Of a stretch of DNA of 64,000 nucleotides, positions 26,838 to 38,347 are shown piece by piece. The stretch is taken from positions 15,721,861 to 15,785,860 of the forward strand of contig NC_063154.1 of the NCBI RefSeq assembly GCF_020921035.1, written 5' to 3'. Below the pieces are notes generated by a model. That model ran no database searches. It worked only from the letters and a program-made list of their open reading frames with translations, and was not told the origin of the DNA. Origin of the DNA: Rhodamnia argentea. Its lineage: Eukaryota; Streptophyta; Magnoliopsida; Myrtales; Myrtaceae. Positions within the stretch are counted from its first letter, which is position 1; every line of letters begins with the position of its first letter. The position numbers and the translations under genes were made by a program.

Positions 26838-29800
26838 AAATGAAGAACATTTGAAAAGAACTGTCATGAAGAGCACATTATCTTGATCTGGTGACAAACA
26901 CCCAGGCGACGGATATACCTGTTGCTGGTATTCGCCTTTCTTGTCTACCTTCAAGAAAACTTCAAACAAAGGAACACCGCCTGCAGCTGTCACAAGTTGC
27001 CTGGAAAAATACAATATTCAGCAAAGAATACAAGGTTCCGAAACAAAGAGTTTCACCAATAAACCAGCAGAATAGTGTGAAATTTTCTCTTTAAACCCAC
27101 CCTCCCAGCCACCAAAAAAAAAAACCGCACACGCGCACTCTCCAAAAACAACAAAACAAAGAAAAAGAAAGAAACCAAAAACGGAGACTGCTTCCAGTCA
27201 AGTAGGTGTACTCCAGAGCTACAGCTGGCAGCTGGAACCCACAAGCAAACTGCTTCATATCTAGTATAAATCTACAAAATGAGCCAACATGGAGCTTAAT
27301 GTTGATTAGTCATCCCTTTTTATCATATTTCCTCATAGTCATGGATACTGCAAAGCGAACTTCCACTGAGAAACCATCCTTTTTATTTGGTGATTCATTT
27401 TGCACAATTATACAAGGCATGGCAAGATGTCAGTGGATAATACATTTTGCACAGACTGTATCAGTTACGGGACCTTCAGGACATGGCAGTTGACACTAAT
27501 TATTACAGGGCCCTTTTTTTGCAGCTTAATTTGACATACAAAAGGAACACTTCCAGTATAGATTCCTCTCCTAGTAGAATTTACACATGCAAGCAGCGAT
27601 GGCACAAGAGTTTAATCATATTCGATGGAAGAAATATAGACATAGTTCGGATCAAAAATAGGTATTCGACATCTTGCATTCCAAAAGGTACTGGATAAAG
27701 CCATCAGCATGCTTTTCACATGGAACCATAATGAGACCTAACCTAACCTAGCAAGACCATGAAGACAGAGGAACGTGGTCATTGACCCTATTGTTGACCA
27801 AAGAATTCCTGTCAATATAGGCATCATCACAAATGGTTGACATTCCCTAGAAAGTTGGTGGACGAAAACTACCCTCAAGGACACAGGCACAAACTGTCAA
27901 CTTAACAGATTATGACACATTGGAGACACTCAAAAAGACTAATATCAGAGACTACCGACCTCTCAGCTTTGTGGGAAGCAGTTATAAACTCATTGCTAAG
28001 GTGCTTGATCATTTGCTCCATGCTGTCGCTCTTATGATAGTTTCAGCATCTCACACACTTATCTCCCAGGTAGGGAAAGTCTTGAATCTGTTATAATAGC
28101 TAATGATTGCCCGTATAGCCTATACAAATCTTCTTATCCAGGCATCATATGTAAAGTTGACACCCTCCCTCCCTCCCTCAACTATACGATCGAGTATTCT
28201 TTATTTGACATGAATAGTTGAAGGGTGTCACGCTGGGAAACTCATTGAATGTTTTCTGTTTCAATGTCAGTGTGGAAGTCCTATTATCTTGTATGTTTGT
28301 AACAATAGAGACAGAATGTTCTCAATTCCAATCGACTAGGTGTATCTTGATTCCTTATTTAGACCGTTTCGAACACAGTTGGTACATTCTAAAATAACCG
28401 TTACTATAGGCGGCCCAACAGTCCAACCGATTGGGAGAGAATTAATAGATTCCTTTTAGGGAGCAATTCATCCTTCCCGAACGTGGCCCTTTTGAACTCA
28501 GTGGTAGATTAACGCCATGGTAAGGATCAGTTCAAATCCGATAAGGGGCATTTTTTTTTATTTATAAAACTCCATCGCTATTATTCAAGAAACGTAAAAT
28601 AACCCAAATTTGATACCCGCATATTCAGTTTGATAACCTACTACTAATTCTTCCTTTGCTTCTGGTAAATCAAAAGGTAATCTCTCGCCTGCTAAAGCCC
28701 CAAACCATAGAGTACTTAGAGGTAAGGGACTAGTCAAAGAGGACTGGAATGACAGGTCCATAGTTGCCTTTACTTGACTCTACCACCTCTGGAGCGAAAC
28801 AAAATTGTGAAACCTATTTATATGTATCTAATTACAACCTCCAACAATGTGGCTCAAATAGAAAACTTAACTGAAAAAATGATAGATTGCGAGGGTTCGA
28901 GACTTATGCCCGAGAAAGCCTCAACTTGGCCTGTGGATGATTTTTTTCATTCAAATAGTTCTTCACTTGGTATCAGAAAAAAAAAAAAAAAATAGCATGC
29001 GATGAATTTGTCTTAGATAATAATATTTTCAGTTAAACGAGCTTACCGAGGACTGTAACTCCTTGCCACATACCTTCCATGCTCTGCAGTAACACGAATT
29101 ATTATACCATATGGATCATATGTTTCATTTGATGTCCCAGCCCACCATCCCACCTATAAGCAAAAACCATGAAAAATCAAAGAACATAATTCCATGAGGA
29201 TGCAAGTATAATCTGTTAACTGCTTCACCAGACTTGATAGTAATCCAAACCAAGGTAAGCTGAGAGTTAATTGACCAAAAAAAAAAAAAAAAAAAAAAGC
29301 AACACAACGTCTAACTTCTTCCATTGCTATCATTATGTAGAATCTTGGGCACTCAAGGATGGAAGATTATAAACATGCAAGAATTTGTCAATGCAAAAAG
29401 GTTTGGTTTTTTTTCACCTTGTTGAATCTCAACACATGGTTCAGCATACACAGGCTTGGGCAATGAGTTGAAGTCAAAGGGAATATTCTCTTGAAGCATA
29501 AAAATAAAAAATAAAACAACTAGCACTGAGGAAAGTGAAAGTTTGGCCTTAGCCACCAACTGCTTCAACTGGAATCCCTTAATCTCAACCATAGAGCCAT
29601 TTACATTAGTTGGTTTTTTTACTAGATTCTTTTGTGCAATTTTACTCGTCCTCTCTAGTCAATTAGAAAATTATAGGGCTACAGTTCCGCTTCACTTCAA
29701 TTATTTCCTTTCATGATACTATTGCTAATTTCCTCCACAACATCTTGTTATCCAGTCTTAAAAATACTGTTTTTCTTAGTTGTTCAACAGAGTTCATCTC

Positions 29801-31890
29801 AGTGACTACGATGAGCTGATAATGGATTATGGCACCAGATATTTTTTTTTTTTTCAATATCTTAAAAGGAACTTGTGATCATTTTATAGACAGAGAATCA
29901 TCAAACAAGATACAAAGCACAATCATAAACTATCACAATATATATACCGATACATCCAGAATAATTATTAAGAAATGTAAGCCTTTCCCAAACTCCAGCA
30001 CGCACTTCTAGGAGTAATATAGAGTATAGCACTTAGAATAAGTAAAAGCATGTACCAAAGAAACCTACCAATCCAGCACCAGCATTATCTCGCATAAAAG
30101 CTGCATCGTGATAACGTTCCTCATTTATGGCATTCTGAAATTCCAAACAGTAAACAAGAGACAACAAAATGTTAGTGCTGGAGAAAAATGACATCAACAA
30201 ATGATTCAGAGAAGTCCAAGTTCCTACTTTCAGGTAAGACATCACTCTGCCAACAGTGTCACCAGTGGACGCTGCTGCAATTGCCACCTTAAGCCTCCCA
30301 GCTTCTTCATAATCCTCTTTGAGCACAGCATTACTTAATTGTGACTGTTAGAACAATGCAAACATTTAAAATTTGACTAATATTTGGGATAAGCATGGTT
30401 AAAGTATAAACTAACTTCGAGAAAAAGGAATCCAGCCTAGTAGACATGTTTCTAACACGGCCTCCAGGTTCAGTCAACTCAGGAAGTCTCTATTTCTTCT
30501 ACCACCCTCTCATCATTTCAGATGTCCATATAGCAGAGTAAGTAGTAAATTGTAACGTCAAATATGTCACAAGGGACTCTCAAGGAAAGGCAATATTTTA
30601 TTCATTCTAGCAAATATACAAATTCATAATTCCTGCATACTTTCCAGCTTTTCATAGTCATACTTTCTGGCACTTTGTCAACATGCAATTGACATATTAT
30701 TATCAAACTACAAATAAGACAAAAGAAGTACTAACCCTTAGCAAATCACACTTCCTGATAGTTTGTTGTCATGACATTGCCATGACATGGATTATTGTTC
30801 ATAGTCTCACAAACTTCACCTGTTTCAAAGTTCTTCCGGATATTGAGTATACTGAATGTCCTACTCGTTCCTCCACATCCTAACACTCTTTCACCATATC
30901 TCCAAATGACCCCTTGGGGGTAGCATACAACTGTATCAGGTTACCAAAAATTTCACAGCTACAGCCTCCTTCGGCAGGCAAAATTTGTTTCCATCAAAGT
31001 GGTTACCTTAGAATCACCAGCAAAGACATGACTAGGACTCTAGGCTCTTTTCATGGGTGCAAAGCATCTGATCAGTGTAAAACGGATGCTCATAAAGCGA
31101 AGGCAACAAGAAAACGTGCATGACAATTTTGAGCTACCGCGGTCAAATTGCAAAGCTGCTGCTGCTTCTTCTTCTTCATTTTTTTTTTTTTAACAAAATT
31201 AACCACTGCATTTCAACGAATAAGTCGACTCGGTGAAGAGATGCATTTAATACACAACAACCCCGTTAGAACTTTAACAAGTACGTCATCTTAGCAAACA
31301 TCAAAAATCCAAAACAGACAGCGGAAATTTAACCAATTACCCAGATTACACTTAAAAAAAAAAACTACCTCTATAATATACACATGGTTTCTCAAAAAGC
31401 ACAAAGATACAAAGAGGAAAGAACTGGAACGCTGATAACAAGGCACCTTCAATATCGAAAGCAGACGCTCTTGCCCGTCGATTTCCTCAAAGTGCTGCTT
31501 CCACCGATCCCAATCCCAGCTCTCGTCCCCATCCCTCTCCTCCGCTCCCTTCCTCTCCGTCCCCACCGCGCCGCCGCCGTCGCGGGCTCCCTCAGGCTCC
31601 TTCGCGCGCGCGCTCACGTAGGAATCGAACGTCCTCATGGCGGATTTCACCAGGTCCCGGATGGCCGAGCCCCACCGCCACGGGGTGGAGTCGCCGGGAG
31701 GAGAGGGCGCGTCCGAGGGGCCGCCCCGGCAGTGGCAGAGCGCAGAATCGGTAGCCCTGGAGAGCGATTGGGAGGGGAACGCCGACGGCGACAGGGGAGG
31801 GCCGAGGGACCTCCTCGTGGCCGCGCAGGGCGAGAATTTCGCGCCCGGGAACATCAATCGGTGCGGGCCCGGAGGCGTCGCCGAAGCCAT
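23394..31890 (-). CDS. EX1: EXECUTER 1, chloroplast singlet-oxygen sensor
   Basis: Eleven exons, read downward: 31890-31447, 30344-30228, 30134-30069, 29153-29047, 27000-26919, 25463-24747, 24638-24515, 24399-24230, 23846-23772, 23667-23575, 23486-23394. This gives 695 aa (Arabidopsis EX1 is about 684), all junctions GT/AG and in frame. Residues 1 to about 60 are Ser/Pro/Ala-rich, as a chloroplast transit peptide. A UVR-like pair (about 149-209) holds [14 protein letters not shown] and [15 protein letters not shown]. Exon 6 encodes an acidic middle (about 330-430). The C-terminal singlet-oxygen-sensor domain ends [15 protein letters not shown]. Trp654 (PRWVDGEL) lies 41 residues from the end, as does Arabidopsis Trp643, whose oxidation triggers FtsH-dependent turnover and retrograde signalling. 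The ATG at 31890 is preferred as the first in-frame ATG before the transit peptide. Intron 4 holds LINE and plastid DNA. Confidence 0.96.
26343..26602. repeat. Poly-C/poly-A tract and MITE-like AT-rich block in EX1 intron 5
   Basis: A pure CCCCC...AAAAA run (about 26380-26415) precedes a block with 'tggtctgtttgaag', 'gggaaattattttcc' and 'gggaaaatgacttcc', short inverted pieces typical of small non-autonomous elements. Boundaries are unclear. Confidence 0.35.
26803..26834. repeat. (GA)n microsatellite in EX1 intron 5
   Basis: About 15 GA repeats, starting at 26803. Confidence 0.85.
27920..28071 (+). mobile_element. LINE reverse-transcriptase fragment in EX1 intron 4
   Basis: One frame from 27941 reads [20 protein letters not shown] followed by VLDHLLH. 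This is the conserved 'D-F-R-P-I-S-L-V-G..Y-K-L-(L/I)-A-K-V-L' block of plant L1-type LINE reverse transcriptases. The frame continues [13 protein letters not shown], a decayed form of the next block. It is antisense to EX1, and no other LINE part was recognised. Confidence 0.8.
28486..28549 (+). pseudogene. Degenerate plastid trnT-GGU in nuclear plastid DNA
   Basis: The sequence GCCCTTTTGAACTCAGTGG, then TAACGCCATGGTAAGG, then GTTCAAATCCGATAAGGGGC follows the chloroplast threonine tRNA (anticodon GGT inside CATGGTAA). The stretch between the anticodon stem and the T arm is about 8 bases short, which removes the variable region, so it is not a working tRNA. Confidence 0.75.
28591..28700 (-). 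pseudogene. Fragment of plastid ndhA in nuclear plastid DNA
   Basis: On the minus strand one frame reads [19 protein letters not shown] then [14 protein letters not shown] recognise this as the NdhA (NADH-plastoquinone oxidoreductase subunit 1) block with [16 protein letters not shown]. Similarity stops after FYV. It lies about 40 bp from the trnT-like sequence, although the two are far apart in normal plastomes, so the insertion is a mosaic. Confidence 0.85.
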
Positions 31891-31924
31891 TGCCCAATAC
31901 TCTATGCCTCCCACGCACAAGTTC

Positions 31925-31952
31925 TAGAGAGAGAGAGAGAGAGAGAGAGAGT
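31925..31952. repeat. (GA)n microsatellite in the EX1 5' leader or promoter
   Basis: About 14 dinucleotides, 35-62 bp upstream of the EX1 ATG; read on the EX1 strand it is a CT-rich tract typical of plant leaders. Confidence 0.85.
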
Positions 31953-32020
31953 AGGTGGTGGAGGTGGACCAGAAGAAGTTGGCGATGGCGAGGGAGGGAG
32001 ACAGAGAGGGAGAGAGAGTG

Positions 32021-32041
32021 ACGATGATGATGATGATGATG
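32021..32041. repeat. (GAT)n microsatellite upstream of EX1
   Basis: About seven ATG/GAT trinucleotides. Confidence 0.8.
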
Positions 32042-32073
32042 ATTCGGGCTGCGTAGTGACCATGGAAGCTTAA

Positions 32074-33373
32074 AAGCCTACAAAGGAAATAAAGATAAGG
32101 ATGGTTTTTTCGACATAGGTTCCTTCTTATGATGACGTGGAATTTCTCCGATTTTTGTTTTTTTTTCTTTTTTCTCTCGGAATATTCAACTACCATTTAT
32201 TTTAGATTAATACCATAGAAAACCCTAAACTGATATATTTATGACAAATTTATCCTAAACTATTTTTTTTATCATAAAAAACTCCAAACTTGTATAATTA
32301 TGACAAATTTACCATAAACCGGTACACTTGTGACAAATTTACCCTTCGTTAGTTTTCATTAAATTAATCATCAAATTGCTGAGTTAGATAACGCGTAACA
32401 CTTTATGGGTCTCTTGTTTGTACTACCCTCTTAGCTTAGTTATATTTTGCGGCCGGTTTGCCGTTGAACTCCCTATGTCACACTTGGTGCCATATCAAGT
32501 TCATGGTTTTTGTGTCCGGCATCTTTTGTACCTAGCACTTTTGAAAGATCAATACATGCTTACCTTACAAAAAAAAAAAAAAAAACACTTCATGGGTCTT
32601 CCATTGTAGGATCTTTACCCTTTGCTTATCACAAGTGTATCAATTTGAGATTTTTCGTGATATTTTCATGTTTCGTCAGGTGTGGATAGGATTAAAATAA
32701 ATTTCTATACATGCATACTGAGGAAATCGAGAGGGTGGCATTTTTTGGCAACCATGTTGTCCAAAACATGCATTTTGATGTCTTTTGTGCTTAAATATGA
32801 TACAAAAGACACGAGGCTCTATTCACTTAAAAAACACCCATTTTAGCTCGAGTCCCCATATCGAACTAAACCTTCTTCTTCTTTTTTACAAAGTATCCAT
32901 TTTCAATCGGTACCTAAATTTGTTCCCCGTCGAGTTTCCACGGAGCTCTCGTAGAATGGCACGTTGAATCTTTCTCGACATCATTAAATGGAAAACTCGA
33001 TGGGGGGCTCAGATTTGGGAAATGACCGAAGGTTAGTGACTTTTCACAAGGCAGCAAAAAGTCTTTAGGTTAAGCTCCATTTAGTTCGCGCAAAAATGAA
33101 TGGTTTGGATAATATTTTTCTTAAAATAATCCCTTATGTTACTTATAAAAATATACGGACGAAAATATTTTCATCATAACGTTTAGACATACATCATTAT
33201 TCGAGATCAACGGTATATTTTCTTGACTAATTATTTTAACCGGTACATTCGATCACTTTTAGAAAAATATTTTTCAAATTATATCATTTTCCACATAATA
33301 AACAGAGCAAATTGGCGCTTTTTTGTATGACACAAAAATCATCGACTTATAATTGAGACCCGACCTAAAGTAA
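32074..33373. other. Intergenic AT-rich repeats between EX1 and the CCB3-like gene
   Basis: 32200-32345 holds three diverged copies of 'tatgacaaatttacc(ctaaac)', a repeat signature. An inverted piece ('ttatcacaagtgtatcaatttgagattttt') at about 32628-32660 suggests a MITE-like element near 32200-32665. No gene seen. Confidence 0.5.
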
Positions 33374-33715
33374 GTGCTCTTTTATGAGACAAAAAAAAAA
33401 AAAATAGAATCAAAAGTGAGACTTGACCTAAAATTAGTGCTTTTTAGGGGAAGTAGGCCAAACATATGAAATTACGAGACGAAACGAAAAAGTATATTTT
33501 TTATTCCGTATGTGCCAGTATCAAAGTTGAATAAAAAGTGCTCTTTTATGAGACCCAAAAAAAAAAAATAGAATAAAAAGTGAGACCTGACCTAAAGTTG
33601 GTGCTTTTTAGGGAAAGTATGCCAAACATATGAAATTACGAGACGAAGCGAAACAGTATATTTCTGATTTCATATGTACATATACACATCATTTGTGCCA
33701 GTATCAAAGTTGAAA
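33374..33715. repeat. Direct duplication of about 165-170 bp
   Basis: Copy 1 (about 33374-33530) and copy 2 (about 33545-33715) both run from 'tctttta/tatgagac' and a poly-A stretch through 'agtgagac(c/t)tgacctaaa', 'gccaaacatatgaaattacg' and 'gccagtatcaaagttga'. Copy 2 has an extra ~20 bp near its end. Confidence 0.8.
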
Positions 33716-33902
33716 ATCATCCATTTGACCTGTATCATTCAGATTGAGATTGAGATTATTTTCGTAAAAATGAAAAATTGTAAATGGGGATGAAATCATG
33801 TAAGTGGTATTCAACTATTTACACATGGTATGATAGATGGAACCACGAAAACTCATTGGGGTAGTTATTACTGATTAGTTAATAATAGAACAACCAAATC
33901 GG

Positions 33903-34873
33903 CTATGTAGCACGGACACTCCTCCTGCAAGAATTTTTGCGTGTCGGACACGCTCCGGACACGGACACGCGCCGGACACGTCCGGACACGCTCGGACACG
34001 CGGTCAACGCGTGTCCGAATTTCGACACTCAGTCAACGCCGGCGACACGCACGCGACACGCGTGTCCGGAGGGGGATTTGGAGGAGATCGGAGGAGACGA
34101 AGTGAAGGAGCACATGCTGGTGGAGGACGTTGGCGAGGGAGGTGGGGGAGAGACGGCACGTGAGGTCGGAGGAGGCGAGGTAGGTTGCGAGGTCGGTGAT
34201 GGCGGAGCGAGGTCAGATCCTGCCCCGTGAAAAGAAGTGATTTTGCTGAGATAAAATCGGCGAAATTCGATGGAGAGGATCGAAATGGAAATGGGCCGGA
34301 GGATGGGTTCGATTGTTACCTGGGATTTGGTTTTGGTGGTCGTATTGGCTCAATCTTCAATCGGAAACGTCGACTGAGATCTACTTCTGAAAACGTGTGT
34401 CGTTGTGGGGAGAAAGATGATGGAGATGATAAAAGGCTGCAAACTGCAAGACAGTCCTCTCACATGAGCTGCAAGGCACCAAGCAGCAGAAGAGGAAAAT
34501 ATTTATTTACTCTATTTTTATTTTTTTGGCTCTTATCTGACCTTTTTTTTTTTTGGTTAGAGGTCTCTTATATTACTTTTTTTAGTCGGATCTCTTATCT
34601 TACTATTTTTTTTTTTTAACACAGATCTCTTATCTTACTTAACGAGGCTAAAATTTATCCCATTTTTATTGTAAATTTATTTTAAGCTCTTTTTTGTTAT
34701 TTATTTGTTTATGAATCTAAATCAAATCAATTTAATTGAAATAATCATATAAATATATATTTAATATAAAACGTGTCCCAACGTGTCGAAATTCTTTATT
34801 TTTTTAGAATTAACGTGTCGGCGTGTCGTGTCGTGTCGTGTCCCGTGTCCCGTGTCGTATCGGTGCTACATAG
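33903..34873. mobile_element. 971-bp non-autonomous transposon (hAT-like), 8-bp target duplication
   Basis: Flanked by exact octamers CAAATCGG (33895-33902 and 34874-34881). The ends are perfect 11-bp inverted repeats CTATGTAGCAC, then subterminal arrays of GTGTCG/CGGACACG-type motifs in opposite orientation at the two sides. No transposase. The interior 34085-34240 is GC-rich and, on the minus strand, contains an open frame of about 46 codons almost all ending in C or G. An 8-bp duplication fits hAT. It ends 186 bp before the CCB3-like ATG, so it sits in that gene's promoter. Confidence 0.85.
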
Positions 34874-35009
34874 CAAATCGGTTCATTAACCGGTTCGCGT
34901 GTCGACTCGGGTCAGATGAACATCCCGGCCCAACTCGGAGAGAAATGGGCTCATCCTTTGTCGACGTCCTGGATAAAACGTTAACGTTCCCTCCACCTTG
35001 TCCACAACC

Positions 35010-35028
35010 TCTCTCTCTCTCTCTCTCG
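35010..35028. repeat. (CT)n tract in the CCB3-like 5' leader
   Basis: About nine CT repeats, 32-50 bp before the ATG; a pyrimidine patch typical of plant leaders. Confidence 0.7.
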
Positions 35029-35059
35029 GTAGCTCGCTCGCAGAGGCAGAGCAACGACG

Positions 35060-37148
35060 ATGGCGGTTTGCTTCTCTCCCGGTATACACCTTCAAATCGG
35101 AGGTACTGCGTGGTTCTCACCTGTTCTGCTAACGCATATTGGGCCCTTTTTTATCTTTATCTTCCTTCGCGCTTAATTTGAATGAATCTTGAGCAATTTT
35201 TTTCCCCTCCAAATCTTGGTAGGGTGTCGTCGTCCTCTGGTGACCCAACCATTGAAGCTCCACTCCACAGTGAGCCTTCTTGATCTGGTACTGGTTATGA
35301 GTTGTGGGTGCCTTTTCATTTTTAGTGTTTCTCACTGACCCATGATCCTGCATATGTTACATCAAGTAGGATCTTGTTTCCGAAAGAATAGCGCTGGGTG
35401 TGGCTAAGAGTGTTCGCGGGATTTGGTTTATACTTGTATTGGGCATTTGAACTAGACCACGCATTCATGTTTCGAGTCTAGACAACCGAATGTTCTGCCG
35501 CACCCGCTATTAGTGAACTTAAGTTCTGTAAAGTTTTGTAGTGTACGTGGCGTTGCTCGAAAAGTAATCCCTAAACATTGCGTCCTTTCCATCGAGTTAG
35601 TTGTACCTGATAGTTCCGGCGTGAATTATGTACTGCTCTTGGACCATGTTACATGGAACGTACTGGTGAGGCCTGAGGAGAAAAAAAAACTTTCGAGGGT
35701 AGATGGTGGACAAGAAGAGGGCGAGAGGGTTTCGTAGCCTTGATGCATATGGCGTGATTCTCTACCGTTAGATTCATAAATGGTGTCGTAAATCTTAAAT
35801 GATACTGCGGCATCTTCTTGGATTGGATAAATACCATTTGGTCAATACACAATGATTTGGAGTGAATTTGACTTCATCCTGTGTACCAACCACTGTTTTT
35901 GTTGATGGCCCTCCACATATCACTTCCTCTAACTCTGCAGTCAGCTTTGTGAGTCTGCCTATGTACATTTTTTGTTGTTTATTTGCTCTTTGGCTGACTC
36001 TGCGAGTCTGGTCTGCTTATGTACACATGCTGATCATATACCTAAAATATGGAAATTTGACCATGTTTTGGAATTTCGCCGACGTGTGTAGATTTTGACC
36101 AAGTTCTTGTTTGTCTGGAACATTGGCATTGGTCTCTGAGGGGTACTTCTATAAACTGGAATATATTGTTTTTGGGCCGGAACAATTAATTGATAAGCAT
36201 TTGTACTTCATCCAATTTGGCTTTCGTTAGGTTAGTTACCGTATATAAGCAGCAGAGCACGTAGGTCCCCAACTCAAAATCTATTGCCTCAAGAAATCTA
36301 CTTCATTCTAATGAAGAGAGCACAGCTTTGCACTGTTGCGTTTTTATGCTCTGTCTTCATCCAATAGAGAAAAACAGAGTCAGTAGTGCAGCCTCCAAAA
36401 TTTTACCATTCCTCTCTGATTAGATTATCTCAACCGATCTCATCGTCTGGAAAAGGTCTCTCTTTTTTAGCCTAGGAATGTTTTCAATATACAAATAAGA
36501 AAGGCTTATGTTTTCTGCTATGCCATGACCATATGTGATTTGGCTTGTACATGGCCCATAGCATCTCAGATGGTTGGATAGTGTCTTAGTGAACTGGCTT
36601 TCTACTTGTGGCAGAGAAGCTTCAAGTGGCACAATGGAAGAAAATCAGGTTTTCAACTTCAGTCAATGAGATGTAGTGCATGTTGGGAGATTGCAGTGCC
36701 TTCTAGCGCTGAATTGGTATCATCAAGTTCGGCCACATTCGGGGACCTGTTTGATTCTCATGATATCATGAGAAATTTCAAGGTTGATGTTCCGAAAGTT
36801 TCTCAGTTTTCCACAGATACCATACATGGATTAGTTATCGCAGATCTGGACCCTGCAACAGCGAAGCTAGCAATTGGGATCCTGGGCCCATTTCTCCCGG
36901 CTTTTGCTTTCCTTTTCATCTTGAGGATAGTAATGTCATGGTACCCGAAACTTCCTGTCGGGAAGTTCCCTTATGTAATTGCTTATGCTCCCACGGAACC
37001 ACTTCTCATACCGACAAGGAAGCTGATCCCTCCCCTCGGCGGAGTTGATGTGACTCCAGTTGTTTGGTTCGGACTGGTCAGCTTTCTGAACGAAATACTA
37101 GTGGGTCCACAAGGACTTCTTGTCCTTCTGTCTCAGCAAGTTGGCTGA
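35060..37148 (+). CDS. CCB3: Chloroplast YGGT-family protein, CCB3-like
   Basis: Three exons: 35060-35102, 35223-35269, 36615-37148, giving 207 aa with GT/AG introns (120 and 1,345 bp). Residues 1 to about 60 are basic and Ser-rich, suitable for plastid import. The conserved part has IADLDPATAKLAIGILGPF, a first membrane helix, RIVMSWYPKLPVGKFPYV, APTEPLL, RKLIPPLGGVDVTPVVWF and a second helix ending VGPQGLLVLLSQQ. This is the YGGT/YlmG family. CCB3 helps attach heme ci to cytochrome b6 on the stromal face of the thylakoid; other plant YlmG proteins affect nucleoid and plastid division, so CCB3 is the likeliest of several. The two small first exons are inferred from splice signals and frame. 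The promoter contains GGCCCA/TGGGC motifs (34920-34955), a (CT)n leader and the nearby transposon. Confidence 0.78.
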
Positions 37149-37638
37149 TAAATTTTTGCAGTATGAATGTATATGATAATAGATGAATTCTTTGTTCATC
37201 CTTCTCGTACTTCTTCTTCCCGGTCTGAGAGATGCTGCTGCTGCTGCTGCCACCGCCTTTTCTTGTCATGTATGTATTGGCACTAAAACATGACGTTTTC
37301 GAATGGTAGACGCAGCATTTTGGTGTCCCACTTTCTGGGGAGCTTTCACTCTGCAAAAACTGATATCAAGGGTGTTAGAATATGGTCAAAATGTCAAGGT
37401 GACATATAACAAGGCATGACCCTGCTGGGCCTGCTCAATGTCACAAAGAGGAACTAGACAGGAACCAACTCCACCTCAGGAAGCCTCTAGTCCTCAAGCT
37501 TGGTCATAGGTAATGACTTCTCATACTATCACCGAGAGTTCCGACAGCAAGAAACTCTGAAAAGTAAGTTGTCTGAGGGAAGATGAGATGAAACTAGAGG
37601 ATCTCAAGTGTTTGTGGTTTCTCTTGCAGCGCTACAAA

Positions 37639-38347
37639 GGCTGCATTTGTTTGGGGGAAATCCCATGAAAAAGAAAAATGATTTTCCAGGAAAATGTTTT
37701 TTTTTTTCCCCTTGGTGATATGTGACCAAAAAATTTTATGATGTTTGGATCTCATCTGAAGAATGACTTCAATCTCGTGACTTTATCTTGAGGAAAAAAA
37801 AATCAACTATTTCAATAATATTTTATTTTCTATAATATATTTAGTTTTTATTTTTATATTTATTTTTTCATCCTTTCTTTTTTTCTTTTTCTTCTTCCTT
37901 CGCTAGTCGTCGCTTGTGACCCGGTACACGAGGTCAAGCCTTGCCGGCAGCTAGTGAGCTCAAGCCTCGCCGGCCTCTAGCAACTCGAGCTCACCGGATA
38001 TGGCGACGCTCGACCTCGTGTGCCAATCACCTCTACCTTGTGTGGCCTGTCGTCGAGGCTCGGCAACCGGCGTAGGAAGAAGAAAAGGAAAAAAAAAGGA
38101 GAAGAGAAGGAAATAAAATAAAATAAAATAAAATAAAAATAGTATTAATACAAAATGAGAAAATTTTAAAAAAAAAATTCGAGATGAACAATTTTGGAAA
38201 CGGTTTTGACCTCTTTAGATTCAGGAATGCATTTTTCTAATTTTATGCATGAATTTTCCGTTGACTAAATCATTTTCGGCGAACCAAACGGATAAGAGTT
38301 CGAAAAATTAATTGTCGAAAAACCCTTTTACTTAAACAAATGCAGCC
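37639..38347. mobile_element. 709-bp inverted-repeat element (Tourist/PIF-like)
   Basis: Ends are GGCTGCATTTGTTT in inverted orientation at both sides (37639-37652 and 38334-38347). Subterminal 'ggaaaatgattttcc'-like and 'gactaaatcattttcgg' sequences also mirror each other. A GC-rich centre (37900-38070) with 'gaggctcg'/'gagctcgcc' phrases is non-coding. A possible 3-bp duplication AAA flanks it. It lies about 490 bp downstream of the CCB3-like stop codon. Confidence 0.7.

Noticed and set aside
28486..28549. A functional nuclear tRNA-Thr gene
   Set aside because: About 8 bases are missing between the anticodon stem and T arm, the acceptor stem no longer pairs fully, and it is linked to an ndhA scrap, so it is plastid-derived debris.
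31384..32073. 229-codon plus-strand frame over EX1 exon 1
   Set aside because: Antisense shadow of the GC-rich first EX1 exon and its (GA)n and (GAT)n leader repeats.
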